64,000 nucleotides of DNA from Streptomyces sp. R41 (GCF_041053055.1 NZ_CP163443.1:8229001-8293000); one strand, 5' to 3'. Shown: positions 24,924 through 33,856, counted from the stretch's first letter. Notes: generated by a model from the letters alone, not told the origin. Numbers and translations: made by a program.

Positions 24924-26369
24924 CTACTCGGCGTAGAACGTCGCGTCCGCCTTGGCCGTCGTCGTGTCGGCGGGCTGCGTGTAGAGCAGGTAGTTGTAGT
25001 GCCGGACGTAGCGGCCGGGGGAGCTGTACGACTCGAAGGAGACACCGGAGGCCGTGTCGGCGAGGCCCGCCCGCCGGTAGAAGCTGGCGTCGCTCCTGAA
25101 GGCGGCGGTCCCGTCGTCCTTCTCCACCCACACCTCGTAGTTCTTCTGGTGGAGGTAGTAGCCGGGGTAGTTCGTCGACTCCAGGGAGACGGTGCCCGTG
25201 CCCGCGAGACCGGTCACCACGCGGAACTGGGAGTCGGCGAGATTGGTGACGTTGGGCTCGATCTTCGCCCGGAAGTCCCAGTGGCGGATGGAGCGGTCCG
25301 GGTAGTTGTACGAGGAGAAGCGGACCGGGGAGACGCCGTCGGCGACCGGAATGCCGAAGTTGGGGGTGCCGTCGGAGTTCCAGTAGATCTTCTGGAGGCG
25401 CGTGCGGCGGTTCGGGTCGTTCAGGGGGTCGCCGGTGATGTCCTTGTAGTTGCGGTCGTGGTAGACGAGGATGTCCGACTTGCCGTCCTCGGAGACGGTG
25501 AACGAGTTGTGGCCGGGCCCGTATTGGGAGGTCGCGGCGTTGGTCTTGAAGACCGGCTGCGAACCCTTCGTCCAGGAGGCCGGGTTGAGCAGATCGGCGG
25601 AGGCGGACGCGGTCAGCATGCCCAGGCAGTAGTTGGCGTCGGTGGCGCTGGACGAGTACGTCATGAAGACCTTGCCGCCGTGCTGGATGACCGCCGGGCC
25701 TTCGTTGACCTTGTAGCCGACGGTCTCCCAGGACAGCGTGGGCTGGGAGATCTCCACCGGCGTGCCGCTGATGCTCCAGGGGTTGGCCAACTTCGCGAGG
25801 AACAGGCTGGTGTTGTTGTCCTCTGCGGGATTGCGCTGGGCCCAGGCGAGATAGCGGACGCCGTTGACGACGAAGGTGGTGGCGTCCAGCGAGAAGGAGG
25901 ACACCGGGGTGGCGATCTGGCCCTTCTCGGTCCAGCTGCCGGTCAACGGGTTCGCGGCGCTGCTCTCCAGGACGTACATCCGGATCGCCCACACATCACT
26001 GGTCGACCCGGCGGCGAAGTACACGTACCACTTGCCGTCGATGAAGTGGATCTCCGGCGCCCAGATGTGAGCGCCCATCACGCCGCTGGCGTGCTTGGTC
26101 CAGATCGTGGTCTCCGGGGCCGTGGACAGGCCCTGGAGCGTGGTGGCCCGGCGCAGCACGATCCGGTCGTACTCCGGGACGGTTGCCGTGAAGTAGTAGT
26201 AGCCGTCGGTGTGCTTGAAGATGTGCGGGTCGGCGCGTTTCTCGGCGATCGGGTTGGTGAAGGTCACGGCGGGCGAGGCCGGGGCGACCGCGTGGGCGGG
26301 CGTACCGGCGGTCATCAGGGCCAGCGTGGCGAGGACCGCGGTCAGCAGGCGGCCGATGAGACGTCTCAT
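24924..26369 (-). CDS. Secreted GH43 alpha-L-arabinofuranosidase with AbfB (CBM42) domain
   Basis: 481 residues. The signal peptide is about 1-28 (ending AHA/V). The five-bladed GH43 domain carries the general base Asp47 in KRADPHIFKHTDGYYYF, a further Asp in SSFSLDATTFVVNG and the likely acid Glu in YKVNEGPAVIQHGG. The C-terminal AbfB arabinose-binding domain (about 340-481) shows repeated FxSxNYP-type units (RFSSYNYPDRSIRH, LESTNYPGYYLH, FESYSSPGRYVRH). It removes arabinofuranose side chains from arabinan or arabinoxylan outside the cell. It starts 19 nt after the upstream GH43 stop. Confidence 0.92.
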   Translation of the reverse strand: MRRLIGRLLTAVLATLALMTAGTPAHAVAPASPAVTFTNPIAEKRADPHIFKHTDGYYYFTATVPEYDRIVLRRATTLQGLSTAPETTIWTKHASGVMGAHIWAPEIHFIDGKWYVYFAAGSTSDVWAIRMYVLESSAANPLTGSWTEKGQIATPVSSFSLDATTFVVNGVRYLAWAQRNPAEDNNTSLFLAKLANPWSISGTPVEISQPTLSWETVGYKVNEGPAVIQHGGKVFMTYSSSATDANYCLGMLTASASADLLNPASWTKGSQPVFKTNAATSQYGPGHNSFTVSEDGKSDILVYHDRNYKDITGDPLNDPNRRTRLQKIYWNSDGTPNFGIPVADGVSPVRFSSYNYPDRSIRHWDFRAKIEPNVTNLADSQFRVVTGLAGTGTVSLESTNYPGYYLHQKNYEVWVEKDDGTAAFRSDASFYRRAGLADTASGVSFESYSSPGRYVRHYNYLLYTQPADTTTAKADATFYAE

Positions 26370-26388
26370 GATCCTGGGTCTCCGGATG

Positions 26389-27870
26389 TCAGACGGTGGG
26401 CTTGAGCTGCCACTGCTGGCAGGTGTTGTTCAGCCAGGTCCACTGGCGTACGTCGGTGCCGTCGCCCGTACCGCAGTCGGCCACGTCGGCGACCTTGCCG
26501 CTGTTGGCGTTGGAGATCCGCACGTAGTCGCCACCGGTGTAAATGAGCCGGAACTTCTGGCAGTTGTTGTTCAGCCACGACCATTGCCGCAGATCCGCCC
26601 CGTCGGCGGTGGAGCAGTCGGCGGTGTCCATGACCTTGCCGGTGGCGACATTGACCAGGCGGCTGGTGTCGTTGCCCTGGTCCTCGATCCGCCACTTCTG
26701 GTTGGCCCCGCCGGTGCACGTCCACTGGAAGATGTTGGTGCCGTCCGCGGTGTTGCCGCCCTGCACGTCCAGGCACTTGCCGCTGTTGCGGTTCACCACG
26801 GTGTACGCCGTCGGGGTCGCCGCCGTCTCTCCGGAGGGGCCCGCGAGGCTGGTCCCGGTCGCGACCGGGGTGCCGAAGTTCGGTGTGCCGTCCGCGTTCC
26901 AGGTGAACTTCTGCGCCCGTGTCGTACGACCGTTGCCGCAGCCGCCGCTCGAGGAGCTGTTGGCGTGGTAGACGATCCAGTTCTCGGTGCCGTCCGGCGA
27001 GGTGAAGAACCCGTTGTGGCCGGGCCCGTAGACCCCGGCGGCGTCATTGCGCTGGAAGACCGGGGTCTGCTTCTTCGTCCAGGACGCGGCGGAGAGCGGG
27101 TCGCTGCCGGTCAACTCCAGCTGGCCGAGCTTGTAGTCCGCGGTCTGGCAGTAGCTGGCGGAGAACGTCAGGAACGTCCTGCCGTTGTGATACAGCGGCT
27201 CGGGCCCCTCGTTGACCGGGGCGCCGGAGGTCTCCCAGCTCAGCGTGGGGCTGGAGATGACGGTGAAGGCGGAACTGCCCAGCGTGTACGGGTTGCTCAT
27301 CGGCGCGATGACCAGGCTCTGCTTGCTGCCGCCTATGGAACCGCTGCCCACCAGATACAGCTTGCTGTTGTACTGAAGGACGGTGGCGTCGATGAGCCAG
27401 CCGCCCGGGTCGAGGTTGGAGCCGGTCAGGCTGTTCTTGTAGGTGTACGGGCCCATCGGGTCGGAGCCCGCGCTCTCCAGGACGTGGGTGCGCTGGGTGT
27501 CGCAGCAGGCCGCTCCGCTCTGCGCCCCGGAGTAGTACAGGTACCAATGGCCGTTGAAGAAGTGGATCTCCGGCGCCCAGAAGTTCGCGTTGCGGCCGGA
27601 GGTGGTGTCCGTCCAGATCTGCACGCTCGGGGCCGTCGAAAGCCCCGCGAGCGTCGGCGACTTGCGCATGGTCAGCTCGTTGGTGAACGAGGTCGTCACC
27701 AGGTAGTAGTTGCCGTTGTAGTACTCCAGCCAGGGGTCGGCGCCCTTCTGCGACTTGATCGGGTTGGTATACGGCCGCCCGTCGGCCGCGGACGCGGGCT
27801 GGCTGACGAACGACGCGAGCAGGGCCAGCAGCGCTGCCCCCAGGACGAACCAGCGGCGGGTGCGGAACAC
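26389..27870 (-). CDS. Secreted GH43 glycosidase with ricin-type (CBM13) lectin domain
   Basis: 493 residues. A signal peptide (about 1-28, ending ASA/A) precedes a GH43 domain with general base Asp45 (KGADPWLEYYNGNYYLV), LIDATVLQ and NEGPEPLYHNG. A three-repeat CBM13 (about 360-493) is marked by NQKWRI, CQKFRL and CQQWQL. GTG at 27870 follows AAAGGGGA at a spacing of 6. First gene of a three-gene operon whose other products are an AbfB-linked GH43 and a GH127, which together point to arabinan or arabinose-decorated glycan breakdown. No operator that I recognise lies in the 159 bp upstream. Confidence 0.92.
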   Translation of the reverse strand: MFRTRRWFVLGAALLALLASFVSQPASAADGRPYTNPIKSQKGADPWLEYYNGNYYLVTTSFTNELTMRKSPTLAGLSTAPSVQIWTDTTSGRNANFWAPEIHFFNGHWYLYYSGAQSGAACCDTQRTHVLESAGSDPMGPYTYKNSLTGSNLDPGGWLIDATVLQYNSKLYLVGSGSIGGSKQSLVIAPMSNPYTLGSSAFTVISSPTLSWETSGAPVNEGPEPLYHNGRTFLTFSASYCQTADYKLGQLELTGSDPLSAASWTKKQTPVFQRNDAAGVYGPGHNGFFTSPDGTENWIVYHANSSSSGGCGNGRTTRAQKFTWNADGTPNFGTPVATGTSLAGPSGETAATPTAYTVVNRNSGKCLDVQGGNTADGTNIFQWTCTGGANQKWRIEDQGNDTSRLVNVATGKVMDTADCSTADGADLRQWSWLNNNCQKFRLIYTGGDYVRISNANSGKVADVADCGTGDGTDVRQWTWLNNTCQQWQLKPTV

Positions 27871-28022
27871 GGCGAGTCCCCTTTGACGGCCCGAATGTTC
27901 GATATCTCGTACGCTGTACGGAGCTTCGACCAGAAGATAGGTTTCCGGCAGGGGCACGTCAACGCTTCCGACAGGTTTCGATTCCGGTTCGACGCAAGGC
28001 ACGTGCGGGCCGCGGGTGGGGC

Positions 28023-28036
28023 CGGCCGGTCAACCG
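28023..28036 (-). terminator. Small hairpin at the end of the apbE gene
   Basis: GCCGGT-CA-ACCGGC, 6-bp perfect arms spanning the apbE stop codon. Weak candidate for the end of the flavinylation operon. Confidence 0.3.
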
Positions 28037-28752
28037 GCGACGGGGAACCCCGCGGTGCGCAGCACCCCGCGCCCGGCGTCGACGGCGAACACCTCGCAGC
28101 CCTCCCGCGCGGCGGCCCATTCGACGCCCTCCGCACCCATGGCGAACGCCGCCGTCGCCGTCGCGTCCGCCTCGGTCAGCGACGGCGCCACGACCGTGAC
28201 GCTGAGCAGGCCCGTCGCCGCACGGCCGGTGCGCCCGTCGAGGATGTGGTCGCCCCGTTCGTACCGCGCGGAGGTCGCCACCGCGCCGTCAGTGATCTCC
28301 AGCACGGCGCACAGCCGGTCGGCCAGCTCGGGATGCCGTACGCCCACCCGCCAGGGACCGCCGTACGTCACCACATCACCACCGGCGTTGAGGCAGAACC
28401 TCCTCACCCCGCGTGCCGCCAGCAGCTCCGCGGCCCGCTGCACCGACCAGCCCTTCACCACCGCGCACGGGTCGAGGCCGCGGCCGTGCAGCCGTACGTC
28501 GAACGCGCCGTGGCTCGCGACCCGGTACTCCTCGCACAGACCGAGGACTTCGACCAGATCGCGGCTGAGCTCATCGGGCTCCAGCTCGCCCCGGTCCAGG
28601 CGTGACACCTCGCTGTCCGCGAGGAAGGGGCTGAACCGGGCGTCGACCTCGCGCAGCCACGCGAACACCGGGTCCGCGGTCTCGTCGTCGACGAGTTCGT
28701 CGTCGATCCGGAGGGAGACCGGGAACCCCATGACGTGTTCGACGCGGCGCAC
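28030..28752 (-). CDS. apbE: FAD:protein FMN transferase (ApbE)
   Basis: 240 residues, short for the family. It cleaves FAD and attaches FMN to a threonine of a partner protein. Visible features are VDARFSPFLADSEVSRLDRG, VDVRL-type segment AFDVRLHGRGLDPCAVVKGW, NAGGDVVTYGG (conserved Gly-Gly-Asp) and a late RYERGDHILDGRTGRAA segment. No signal peptide or lipobox is seen, unlike many ApbE proteins, so it may act in the cytoplasm on a Tat- or Sec-routed client. The GTG start is one base after the stop of the FMN-binding protein gene, its obvious client, which implies translational coupling. Confidence 0.9.
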   Translation of the reverse strand: MRRVEHVMGFPVSLRIDDELVDDETADPVFAWLREVDARFSPFLADSEVSRLDRGELEPDELSRDLVEVLGLCEEYRVASHGAFDVRLHGRGLDPCAVVKGWSVQRAAELLAARGVRRFCLNAGGDVVTYGGPWRVGVRHPELADRLCAVLEITDGAVATSARYERGDHILDGRTGRAATGLLSVTVVAPSLTEADATATAAFAMGAEGVEWAAAREGCEVFAVDAGRGVLRTAGFPVAG

Positions 28753-28753
28753 C

Positions 28754-29188
28754 TCATGAACCCTTCGCGTCGAGGGCCGCCTGAAGCGACTGGACGTATC
28801 CCTCGCTGGTGATCGTGGCGCCGGACACCGTGTCGATGTCGGCGCTCTGCGCCCGCAGCGTCTCCTTGATCAGCACCGGCACGGCGGCCGTGGTCTGCGG
28901 GTGGTTCGGCTGCTGGAGCATGCGTACGGAGCTCATCTTGTCGCCCTCGAAGGTCACCTCCACCTGCACGGTGCCCTTCGAGGTGTTGACGGTGGAGCCC
29001 TGGACGACCTGTGGGGCGGCGGCCGACGTGGACGGCGAGGCCGAGGACGAGGACGACGCGGTCGACGAGGGAGTCGGGGTCGGCGCGACGACCTCGGTGG
29101 TCGTCGTCGTAGTGCTCGACGGTTCGTACCGCCAGAGCGGGATCAGCCCCGCCACGGTCAGCACCACGACAGAAATGGCTCGCTTCAT
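28754..29188 (-). CDS. FMN-binding domain protein, predicted ApbE client
   Basis: 144 residues. One N-terminal membrane anchor (about 4-19) is followed by a Thr/Ser/Ala/Pro linker (about 24-60) and an FMN-binding domain (about 63-142). The flavinylation motif DIDTVSGATITSEGY (about 117-131) offers Thr125 or Thr127 as FMN attachment site. The linker would let the flavin domain swing on the outer face of the membrane. It lies between the membrane reductase (10 nt) and apbE (1 nt). Together they match the known pattern of flavin-based extracytosolic electron transfer; the terminal acceptor is unknown. Confidence 0.9.
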   Translation of the reverse strand: MKRAISVVVLTVAGLIPLWRYEPSSTTTTTTEVVAPTPTPSSTASSSSSASPSTSAAAPQVVQGSTVNTSKGTVQVEVTFEGDKMSSVRMLQQPNHPQTTAAVPVLIKETLRAQSADIDTVSGATITSEGYVQSLQAALDAKGS

Positions 29189-29198
29189 GACGTCCCCC

Positions 29199-30536
29199 TC
29201 ATCCGGCCAGGCTGAAGCGCTCGGCGTGTATCTGCTGCTTGGGCACGCCCAGGTCGCGCAGGGTGCGCAGGACGGCTCCGGTCATGCCGGGCGGCCCGCA
29301 GACGAAGACGTCCCGGTCGGCCACGTCCGGCACGAGCCGGGCGAGCTCCCGGGGGGCCAGCTTGTCGGGCGTGGCGGGACCGGTGATGACGTGCAGCTCG
29401 GCGCCCTTGGCGTACGCGAGTTCCCGCAGCTCGTCGAGGAGTACGGCGTCGCGGTCCGTGGCCACCCGGTAGATGAGGACCCCATGGCCGTACAGCTCCT
29501 CCAGCAGGGCCCGGATCGGGGTGATGCCCACACCGCCGGCGATGAGCAGGGTGTCCGGGCGTGTCCGGTGCAAGGTCGTGAACGCGCCGTACGGGCCTTC
29601 GGCGAACACCCGCGTGCCCACCCGGAGGTGGCGCAGCGCCGCGGTACCGTCCCCGGCCGTCTTCGCGGTCAGCCGCAGACTGCGGCCGTCCGGCGCGGCC
29701 GACAGGGAGAACGGATTGGCCTGCCACCAGCGGTCCTTGGTGAGGAACCGCCACAGGAAGAACTGGCCCGCCCGCGCGGGCAGCCGGTCCAGGTCCCGCC
29801 CCGTGATGTAGATCGACACCACGTCGTCGGACTCCGGCACCACGGCCGAGACCCGCAGCCGGTGACGCAGATTCCGCCACACCGGAAGCACCAGCCGCCC
29901 CAGGAACACCGAGCCGAGCGCGGCTCCCCACAGCGCCCACCAGTAGGCGGTGGCGGCGGACGACGTGGTGAAGGTCGTGCCCACCGCGACCTGGTGCGTG
30001 AACGCCAGCACCACCGCCACATACGTGTAGAGGTGGATGAAATGCCAGGTCTCGTACGCCAGTCGGCGTCGGGCGAAGCGCGCCGACACCGCGCCGATCA
30101 CGATGATCAGGGCCAGCGCGACGACGGCTCGCAGGACGCCCTCGACCGTCGTGGCCAGTTCCACCAGCTCGTCCACGAAGGACATGGACGCCGGCTGCGC
30201 GTAGCCGAGAATGATGAACGCCGCGTGCGACAGCAACGTCCACAGGAGGCCGAAGCCGACCCAGCGGTGCCAGGACGTCAGCCGGTCCATGCCGATCCGG
30301 TGGTCGAGCCACGGCAGCCGGGCGACCAGCAGCAACTGGAAGGCCATCAGCAGCGCGCCGTACAGCCCGGCCAGCCGGCCGATCGCGATCAGGGTGCTCG
30401 AGCCGAGTCCTGCCTGGAGGAAGAACACGGTCACCACGCCCGCGTTCGCGGCCAGCACGGCGTACAGGCCGGCACGGGCCACCACCTTGGGACGTACCGC
30501 CGTGGGAGGCGGCTGGACACGTTCGACAGTGGTCAC
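29199..30536 (-). CDS. Ferric-reductase-like membrane oxidoreductase (haem membrane domain + FAD/NAD(P) domain)
   Basis: 445 residues. About six transmembrane helices (22-215) carry candidate haem histidines His90, His104, His165, His168 and His181. The cytoplasmic part has an FAD-binding barrel (ARAGQFFLWRF) and a ferredoxin-reductase-type nucleotide fold (LIAGGVGITPIRALLE, FVCGPPGMTGAVL). It should take electrons from NAD(P)H across the membrane to the FMN-binding protein encoded next. GTG at 30536 was chosen because GAGGAG lies 8 nt upstream; the conserved part begins after a short tail. First gene of the three-gene operon, divergent from the two-component system. Confidence 0.9.
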   Translation of the reverse strand: MTTVERVQPPPTAVRPKVVARAGLYAVLAANAGVVTVFFLQAGLGSSTLIAIGRLAGLYGALLMAFQLLLVARLPWLDHRIGMDRLTSWHRWVGFGLLWTLLSHAAFIILGYAQPASMSFVDELVELATTVEGVLRAVVALALIIVIGAVSARFARRRLAYETWHFIHLYTYVAVVLAFTHQVAVGTTFTTSSAATAYWWALWGAALGSVFLGRLVLPVWRNLRHRLRVSAVVPESDDVVSIYITGRDLDRLPARAGQFFLWRFLTKDRWWQANPFSLSAAPDGRSLRLTAKTAGDGTAALRHLRVGTRVFAEGPYGAFTTLHRTRPDTLLIAGGVGITPIRALLEELYGHGVLIYRVATDRDAVLLDELRELAYAKGAELHVITGPATPDKLAPRELARLVPDVADRDVFVCGPPGMTGAVLRTLRDLGVPKQQIHAERFSLAG

Positions 30537-30669
30537 GGAGGGCAGCTCCTCGTTCGGGTGTGGGGACACCGAGCCTGCCCGGTGGGAGCTGTCGTTTTCC
30601 TGTCGGTCAACTTTCAAGTTTTTATCGATGTCGATCAGGAGCGACCGCGGGTATGGCGTCCCGAGGCAC
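30537..30669. promoter_or_regulatory. Divergent promoter region, reductase operon and two-component system
   Basis: 133 bp, notably AT-rich at 30600-30635. Contains the dyad AACTT-TC-AAGTT at 30609-30620 and an overlapping CGAT/ATCG-rich stretch. It is the natural place for the adjacent response regulator to act; direct proof is lacking. Confidence 0.45.
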
Positions 30670-31377
30670 GTGAAGCACTATGAGCAGGTGGAAAAAGTGC
30701 GCCTTCTGGTCGTGGACGACGACCCTCCCATCGCGGATCTCGTGGCGACGGTCGCCCGCTACGAGGGCTGGGAGGCCGTCACCGCGCACTCCGGCGAGGA
30801 GGCGCTGCGCCGGGCCGCCGAGTTCCACCCCGACATCGTGGTGCTCGACCTGATGCTGCCCGGCCTCGACGGATTCGCCGTCCTGGACCGGCTGCGGCAG
30901 TCCGGGACGATGGTGCCCGTCGTGTTCCTCACCGCGCGGGACGGTGTCGCCGACCGGGTCGCGGGCCTCACCCGCGGCGGCGACGACTACCTGGTCAAAC
31001 CGTTCGCCGTGGAGGAGCTCATGGCGCGGCTGCGCACCGTGCTGCGGCGCAGCACCGGCCCCGGCTTCCAGCGGTCGGTGCTCCGGGTCGCGGACCTGAC
31101 GATGGACGAGGACACCCGCGAGGTGCGCCGCGGCGACCGGCTGCTCACGCTCACCCCCACCGAGTACGAGGTGCTGCGCTACCTGATGCGCAGGTCACCC
31201 ACCGTGCTGACCAAGGCGCAGATCCTCGACCACGTCTGGGAGTACGGCTTCGGCGGCCGCTCCAATGTGGTGGAACTGGTCGTCAGCCGGCTCCGCCGCA
31301 AGCTCGAGGACAGCGGCGAGCCGCTCATCCACACCGTGCGGGGCATCGGATACGTGGTGCGGCAGGTCGCCGAGTGA
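30670..31377 (+). CDS. OmpR/PhoB-type response regulator
   Basis: 235 residues. The receiver domain (about 10-125) has the acidic pocket DDD (16-18), phospho-acceptor Asp60 in IVVLDLMLPGLDG, and Lys in DDYLVKPF. The winged-helix domain (about 140-232) includes LTPTEYEVLRYLMRRSPTVLTKAQILDHVWEYGFG, here cited as LTPTEYEVLRYLM, and ends with HTVRGIGYVVRQ. GTG at 30670 follows GAGG; GTG at 30688 or 30697 would give a shorter N-terminus beginning at VRLLVVDDD and is also possible. It overlaps the kinase start (GTGA) and is divergent from the flavin electron-transfer operon, its likely target. Confidence 0.92.
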   Translation: MKHYEQVEKVRLLVVDDDPPIADLVATVARYEGWEAVTAHSGEEALRRAAEFHPDIVVLDLMLPGLDGFAVLDRLRQSGTMVPVVFLTARDGVADRVAGLTRGGDDYLVKPFAVEELMARLRTVLRRSTGPGFQRSVLRVADLTMDEDTREVRRGDRLLTLTPTEYEVLRYLMRRSPTVLTKAQILDHVWEYGFGGRSNVVELVVSRLRRKLEDSGEPLIHTVRGIGYVVRQVAE

Positions 31378-32879
31378 TCGGGCGCCATTGGCGGGCCTAC
31401 CGCAGACTGCGCCTGGGCACCCGGCTCGCCCTGGGCATGGGCGTGCTGTCGCTCGTCGTGTTCGCGGTCGTCGGCACGGCGCTGACGACATACATGCGGG
31501 ACTACCTGGACCGCCAGCTCGGCGAGCAGATGAAGCTCGTCCAGGTCACCCAGTCCAAGGACGCCCAGGCGCACAGCACCGTGCAGCGGCAGCCGTACTA
31601 CGGCTGGTACACCGCCGTGTACGACCTCTCGGACGGCACCGCCGTGCTCCGCAAGCCCGCCGACGTACCGGCGGACACCGCCGCACTGACCGCCGCCGCG
31701 GAGGCGCTGCCACCGGCCGGCTCCGAGCACATCCTGCGCAACGCGGACATCGCGGGCAAGGGCACGTACAAGCTGCGCGCCTGCGAGGTCGAACCCGGGG
31801 TGGTGCTGGTCACGGCGGCGCCCATGGCGGATCTGCAGGGCACCATGCGGCAGCTGATCACGGTCCAGGTCGTCGCCTTCGCGCTCGCCCTGCTGGCGCT
31901 CGTCGTCATCGGCCGGGCGGTGCTGCGGCGCGGCCTGAAGCCGTTCAGCGACATGGCGCACACGGCCCGCGGCATCACCTCGCACAACCTCACCGGCTCG
32001 GCGCGGCTTCCGGTGCGCGCCGGGGGCGGGAAGGGCGGACCGGAGGTCGAGGAGCTGCGCACCGCGTTCAACACCATGCTGGAACACATCGACGACGCGT
32101 TCGCCGTCCGCACGGAGGCCGAACAGCGGCTGCGCCGGTTCGTCGCCGACGCCTCGCACGAGCTGCGCACCCCCCTGATGTCGGTACGCGGCTACGCGGA
32201 CCTCTTCCAGTACGCGGCGGCCAACGCGCCCGAGGAACGCGAGAAACACCTGGCGCGGCTGCGGGCCGAGGCCGCCAGGATGGGCGTACTCCTCGACGAC
32301 CTGCTGCTGCTCGCCCGCCTCGACGCCGCCGAGGTGGAGACACCGTTGCGGCTGGAGTACGCGGACGTGGCGGAGCTGACGCGGGAGGCGGCGGACGCCT
32401 TCCGCGCGGGTCACCCGGACCGCGAGCTGACGGCGACCATCGGCCCGGACCCCGTGCGGCTCAGGCTGGATTCCCTGCGCATCCGGCAGGTGCTGGACAA
32501 CCTGCTCACCAACGCCGCCGTGCACACCCCGGCCGGTACGAAGGTGAGCGTGGAGCTGTCCGTCCCGCCCGGCGCGGCGGTCATACGCGTCGCCGACTCG
32601 GGACCCGGCATCCCGGCCGCCGAGCAGGAACGCGTCTTCGACCGCTTCTACCGCGTCGACAAGGCCCGCAGCCGCGACCGCGGCGGCAGCGGCCTCGGCC
32701 TCGCGGTCGCGCGCTCACTGCTCCGGGCGCACGGCGGCACCGTCGACGTGACCAGCCGCCCGGGCTCGACGGCCTTCACGATCAGGCTTCCCCGTGCCGA
32801 GGACGGCGCCGTCCCTCGCGCGAGGGACGGCGCCATGGCTCGCGGGAGGGACGATCCCCAGCAGCGCCCACTGCCATGA
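31374..32879 (+). CDS. Membrane sensor histidine kinase
   Basis: 501 residues. Two transmembrane helices (about 18-40 and 161-183) flank an extracellular sensor region of about 120 residues containing Tyr-rich QRQPYYGWYTAVYD. HAMP linker, then DHp with phospho-acceptor His262 in ADASHELRTPL, and a HATPase with N box NLLTNAAVH, G1 DSGPGIP and G2 GGSGLGLAVA. The last 35 residues form a hydrophilic tail after the kinase core, encoded across a 30-bp perfect palindrome. The GTG start overlaps the regulator stop by four bases. The stimulus may be redox or flavin related given the neighbours. Confidence 0.93.
   Translation: MIGRHWRAYRRLRLGTRLALGMGVLSLVVFAVVGTALTTYMRDYLDRQLGEQMKLVQVTQSKDAQAHSTVQRQPYYGWYTAVYDLSDGTAVLRKPADVPADTAALTAAAEALPPAGSEHILRNADIAGKGTYKLRACEVEPGVVLVTAAPMADLQGTMRQLITVQVVAFALALLALVVIGRAVLRRGLKPFSDMAHTARGITSHNLTGSARLPVRAGGGKGGPEVEELRTAFNTMLEHIDDAFAVRTEAEQRLRRFVADASHELRTPLMSVRGYADLFQYAAANAPEEREKHLARLRAEAARMGVLLDDLLLLARLDAAEVETPLRLEYADVAELTREAADAFRAGHPDRELTATIGPDPVRLRLDSLRIRQVLDNLLTNAAVHTPAGTKVSVELSVPPGAAVIRVADSGPGIPAAEQERVFDRFYRVDKARSRDRGGSGLGLAVARSLLRAHGGTVDVTSRPGSTAFTIRLPRAEDGAVPRARDGAMARGRDDPQQRPLP
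32805..32834. repeat. 30-bp perfect palindrome inside the 3' end of the kinase gene
   Basis: The left half GGCGCCGTCCCTCGC (32805-32819) is followed directly by its exact complement (32820-32834). It lies within the hydrophilic C-terminal tail of the kinase; a partial echo (GGGAGGGACG) follows at about 32841-32852. It would form a very stable hairpin or cruciform and may end transcription. Confidence 0.8.
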
Positions 32880-33289
32880 TGACCGGTGTGCACCGTGCGA
32901 CGGCTTGGCGTGAAACCTGGAGGGGAACGCAGCGGTGAGCGGCGGAACTCCCTTACGTGGGTGCCGTGTTCGGGACACTGCTCGGGCTGCTCGCCGTCCT
33001 GGAATCGCTCGCCGAAGCCGTCGCCGCCCATGGGTCGATTCCCCGCATGTTCGCCGACGCCACCACGCACACCGGTCCGCACGGCAGCGCCGCCGGCGTG
33101 CAATTCGGGGAGATGCGTGCCAGGCGCCGTAGCCGCGCCGGGCTCCGGGCGCTGCTCCCGTCGCTGCCGCCGAATCGTGCGCCATGCTTCCGCCGCCTTC
33201 GTCTGCGAGCTGCCGATGAGGCCCGCAGCGGGGCCGGCCAACCTCGCCGAGAGCCTGACCATCACCCCACGAACGTCCAGACACGTGCG
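32880..33289. other. Intergenic, 410 bp, possible gene relic
   Basis: No intact gene. On the plus strand GAGGGGA precedes a GTG at 32935, and a neighbouring frame from about 32955 reads YVGAVFGTLLGLLAVLESLA, a plausible membrane or helical segment. A single frameshift near 32950 would join them, but the later reading becomes Arg-rich and meaningless. Best seen as a decayed small gene or non-coding. Confidence 0.3.
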
Positions 33290-33856
33290 TCACACGCGAG
33301 TGGTGTGCTGGTCCAGGAGGGCCCGCAGCCGGTCGAGGTCCCCGGCTTCACGCACGCCCCGCTTGGGCAGGACATCGAGGCACATGATGTTGGGGTCCCG
33401 GCTGAGCAGGACGAAGTGACCTGCCGTCTCCCGGTAGCCCTGGAAGACGGACCACTTCTGGACCAACGTGCTGTGGTCGCTGCGGCAGGTGATCCCGGCC
33501 GGAGACACGGTGGCGCGGTACTCGCCCTGCCATCCGATGATCCGCTGCACGTGGGCGGCCTGTAGCCGCGGGTACCCCCACACCACCAGGACGACGAACA
33601 AGAACAGAACGGTCGAGACCACGTCGACACTCCCGCGGCTCACGGCGGAGACCAGCCAGGTCCCTACCCACAGTGCGAGGAACACGCCCCGCAGCAGTAG
33701 CCCGGTCCGCTTGATCCGCTCACGGACCCGCAGGCCAACCAGTGTGTCGGCAGACTGGGGCCGGTACACCAGCTGGACCGCGGTCTGCTCGTCCACGACA
33801 TCGTCAGAGATTTCCGCGCGGTTGTTGGTGCCTTCGGCGCTGCGGCCCTCGGCCAT
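33290..33856 (-). CDS. YcxB-like membrane protein
   Basis: 188 residues. A hydrophilic N-terminus (1-45), two close transmembrane helices (about 50-68 and 75-93, LLLRGVFLALWVGTWLVSAV and VVSTVLFLFVVLVVW), then a small beta-rich cytoplasmic domain (about 100-185) with ITCRSDHSTLVQKWSVFQGYRE and FVLLSRD, the pattern of the YcxB-like C-terminal domain. ATG at 33856 follows GGGGAGG at 5 nt. Function of the family is not known. No operon partner. Confidence 0.7.
   Translation of the reverse strand: MAEGRSAEGTNNRAEISDDVVDEQTAVQLVYRPQSADTLVGLRVRERIKRTGLLLRGVFLALWVGTWLVSAVSRGSVDVVSTVLFLFVVLVVWGYPRLQAAHVQRIIGWQGEYRATVSPAGITCRSDHSTLVQKWSVFQGYRETAGHFVLLSRDPNIMCLDVLPKRGVREAGDLDRLRALLDQHTTRV

Noticed and set aside
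24690..28605. Two long plus-strand frames opposite the GH43 genes and apbE
   Set aside because: Both are antisense to genes with complete catalytic motifs and extend across gene boundaries.
32648..33565. Overlapping frames on both strands in the region after the kinase gene
   Set aside because: Arg/Pro-rich translations without motifs, overlapping the kinase end or the YcxB-like gene; no intact gene can be supported.
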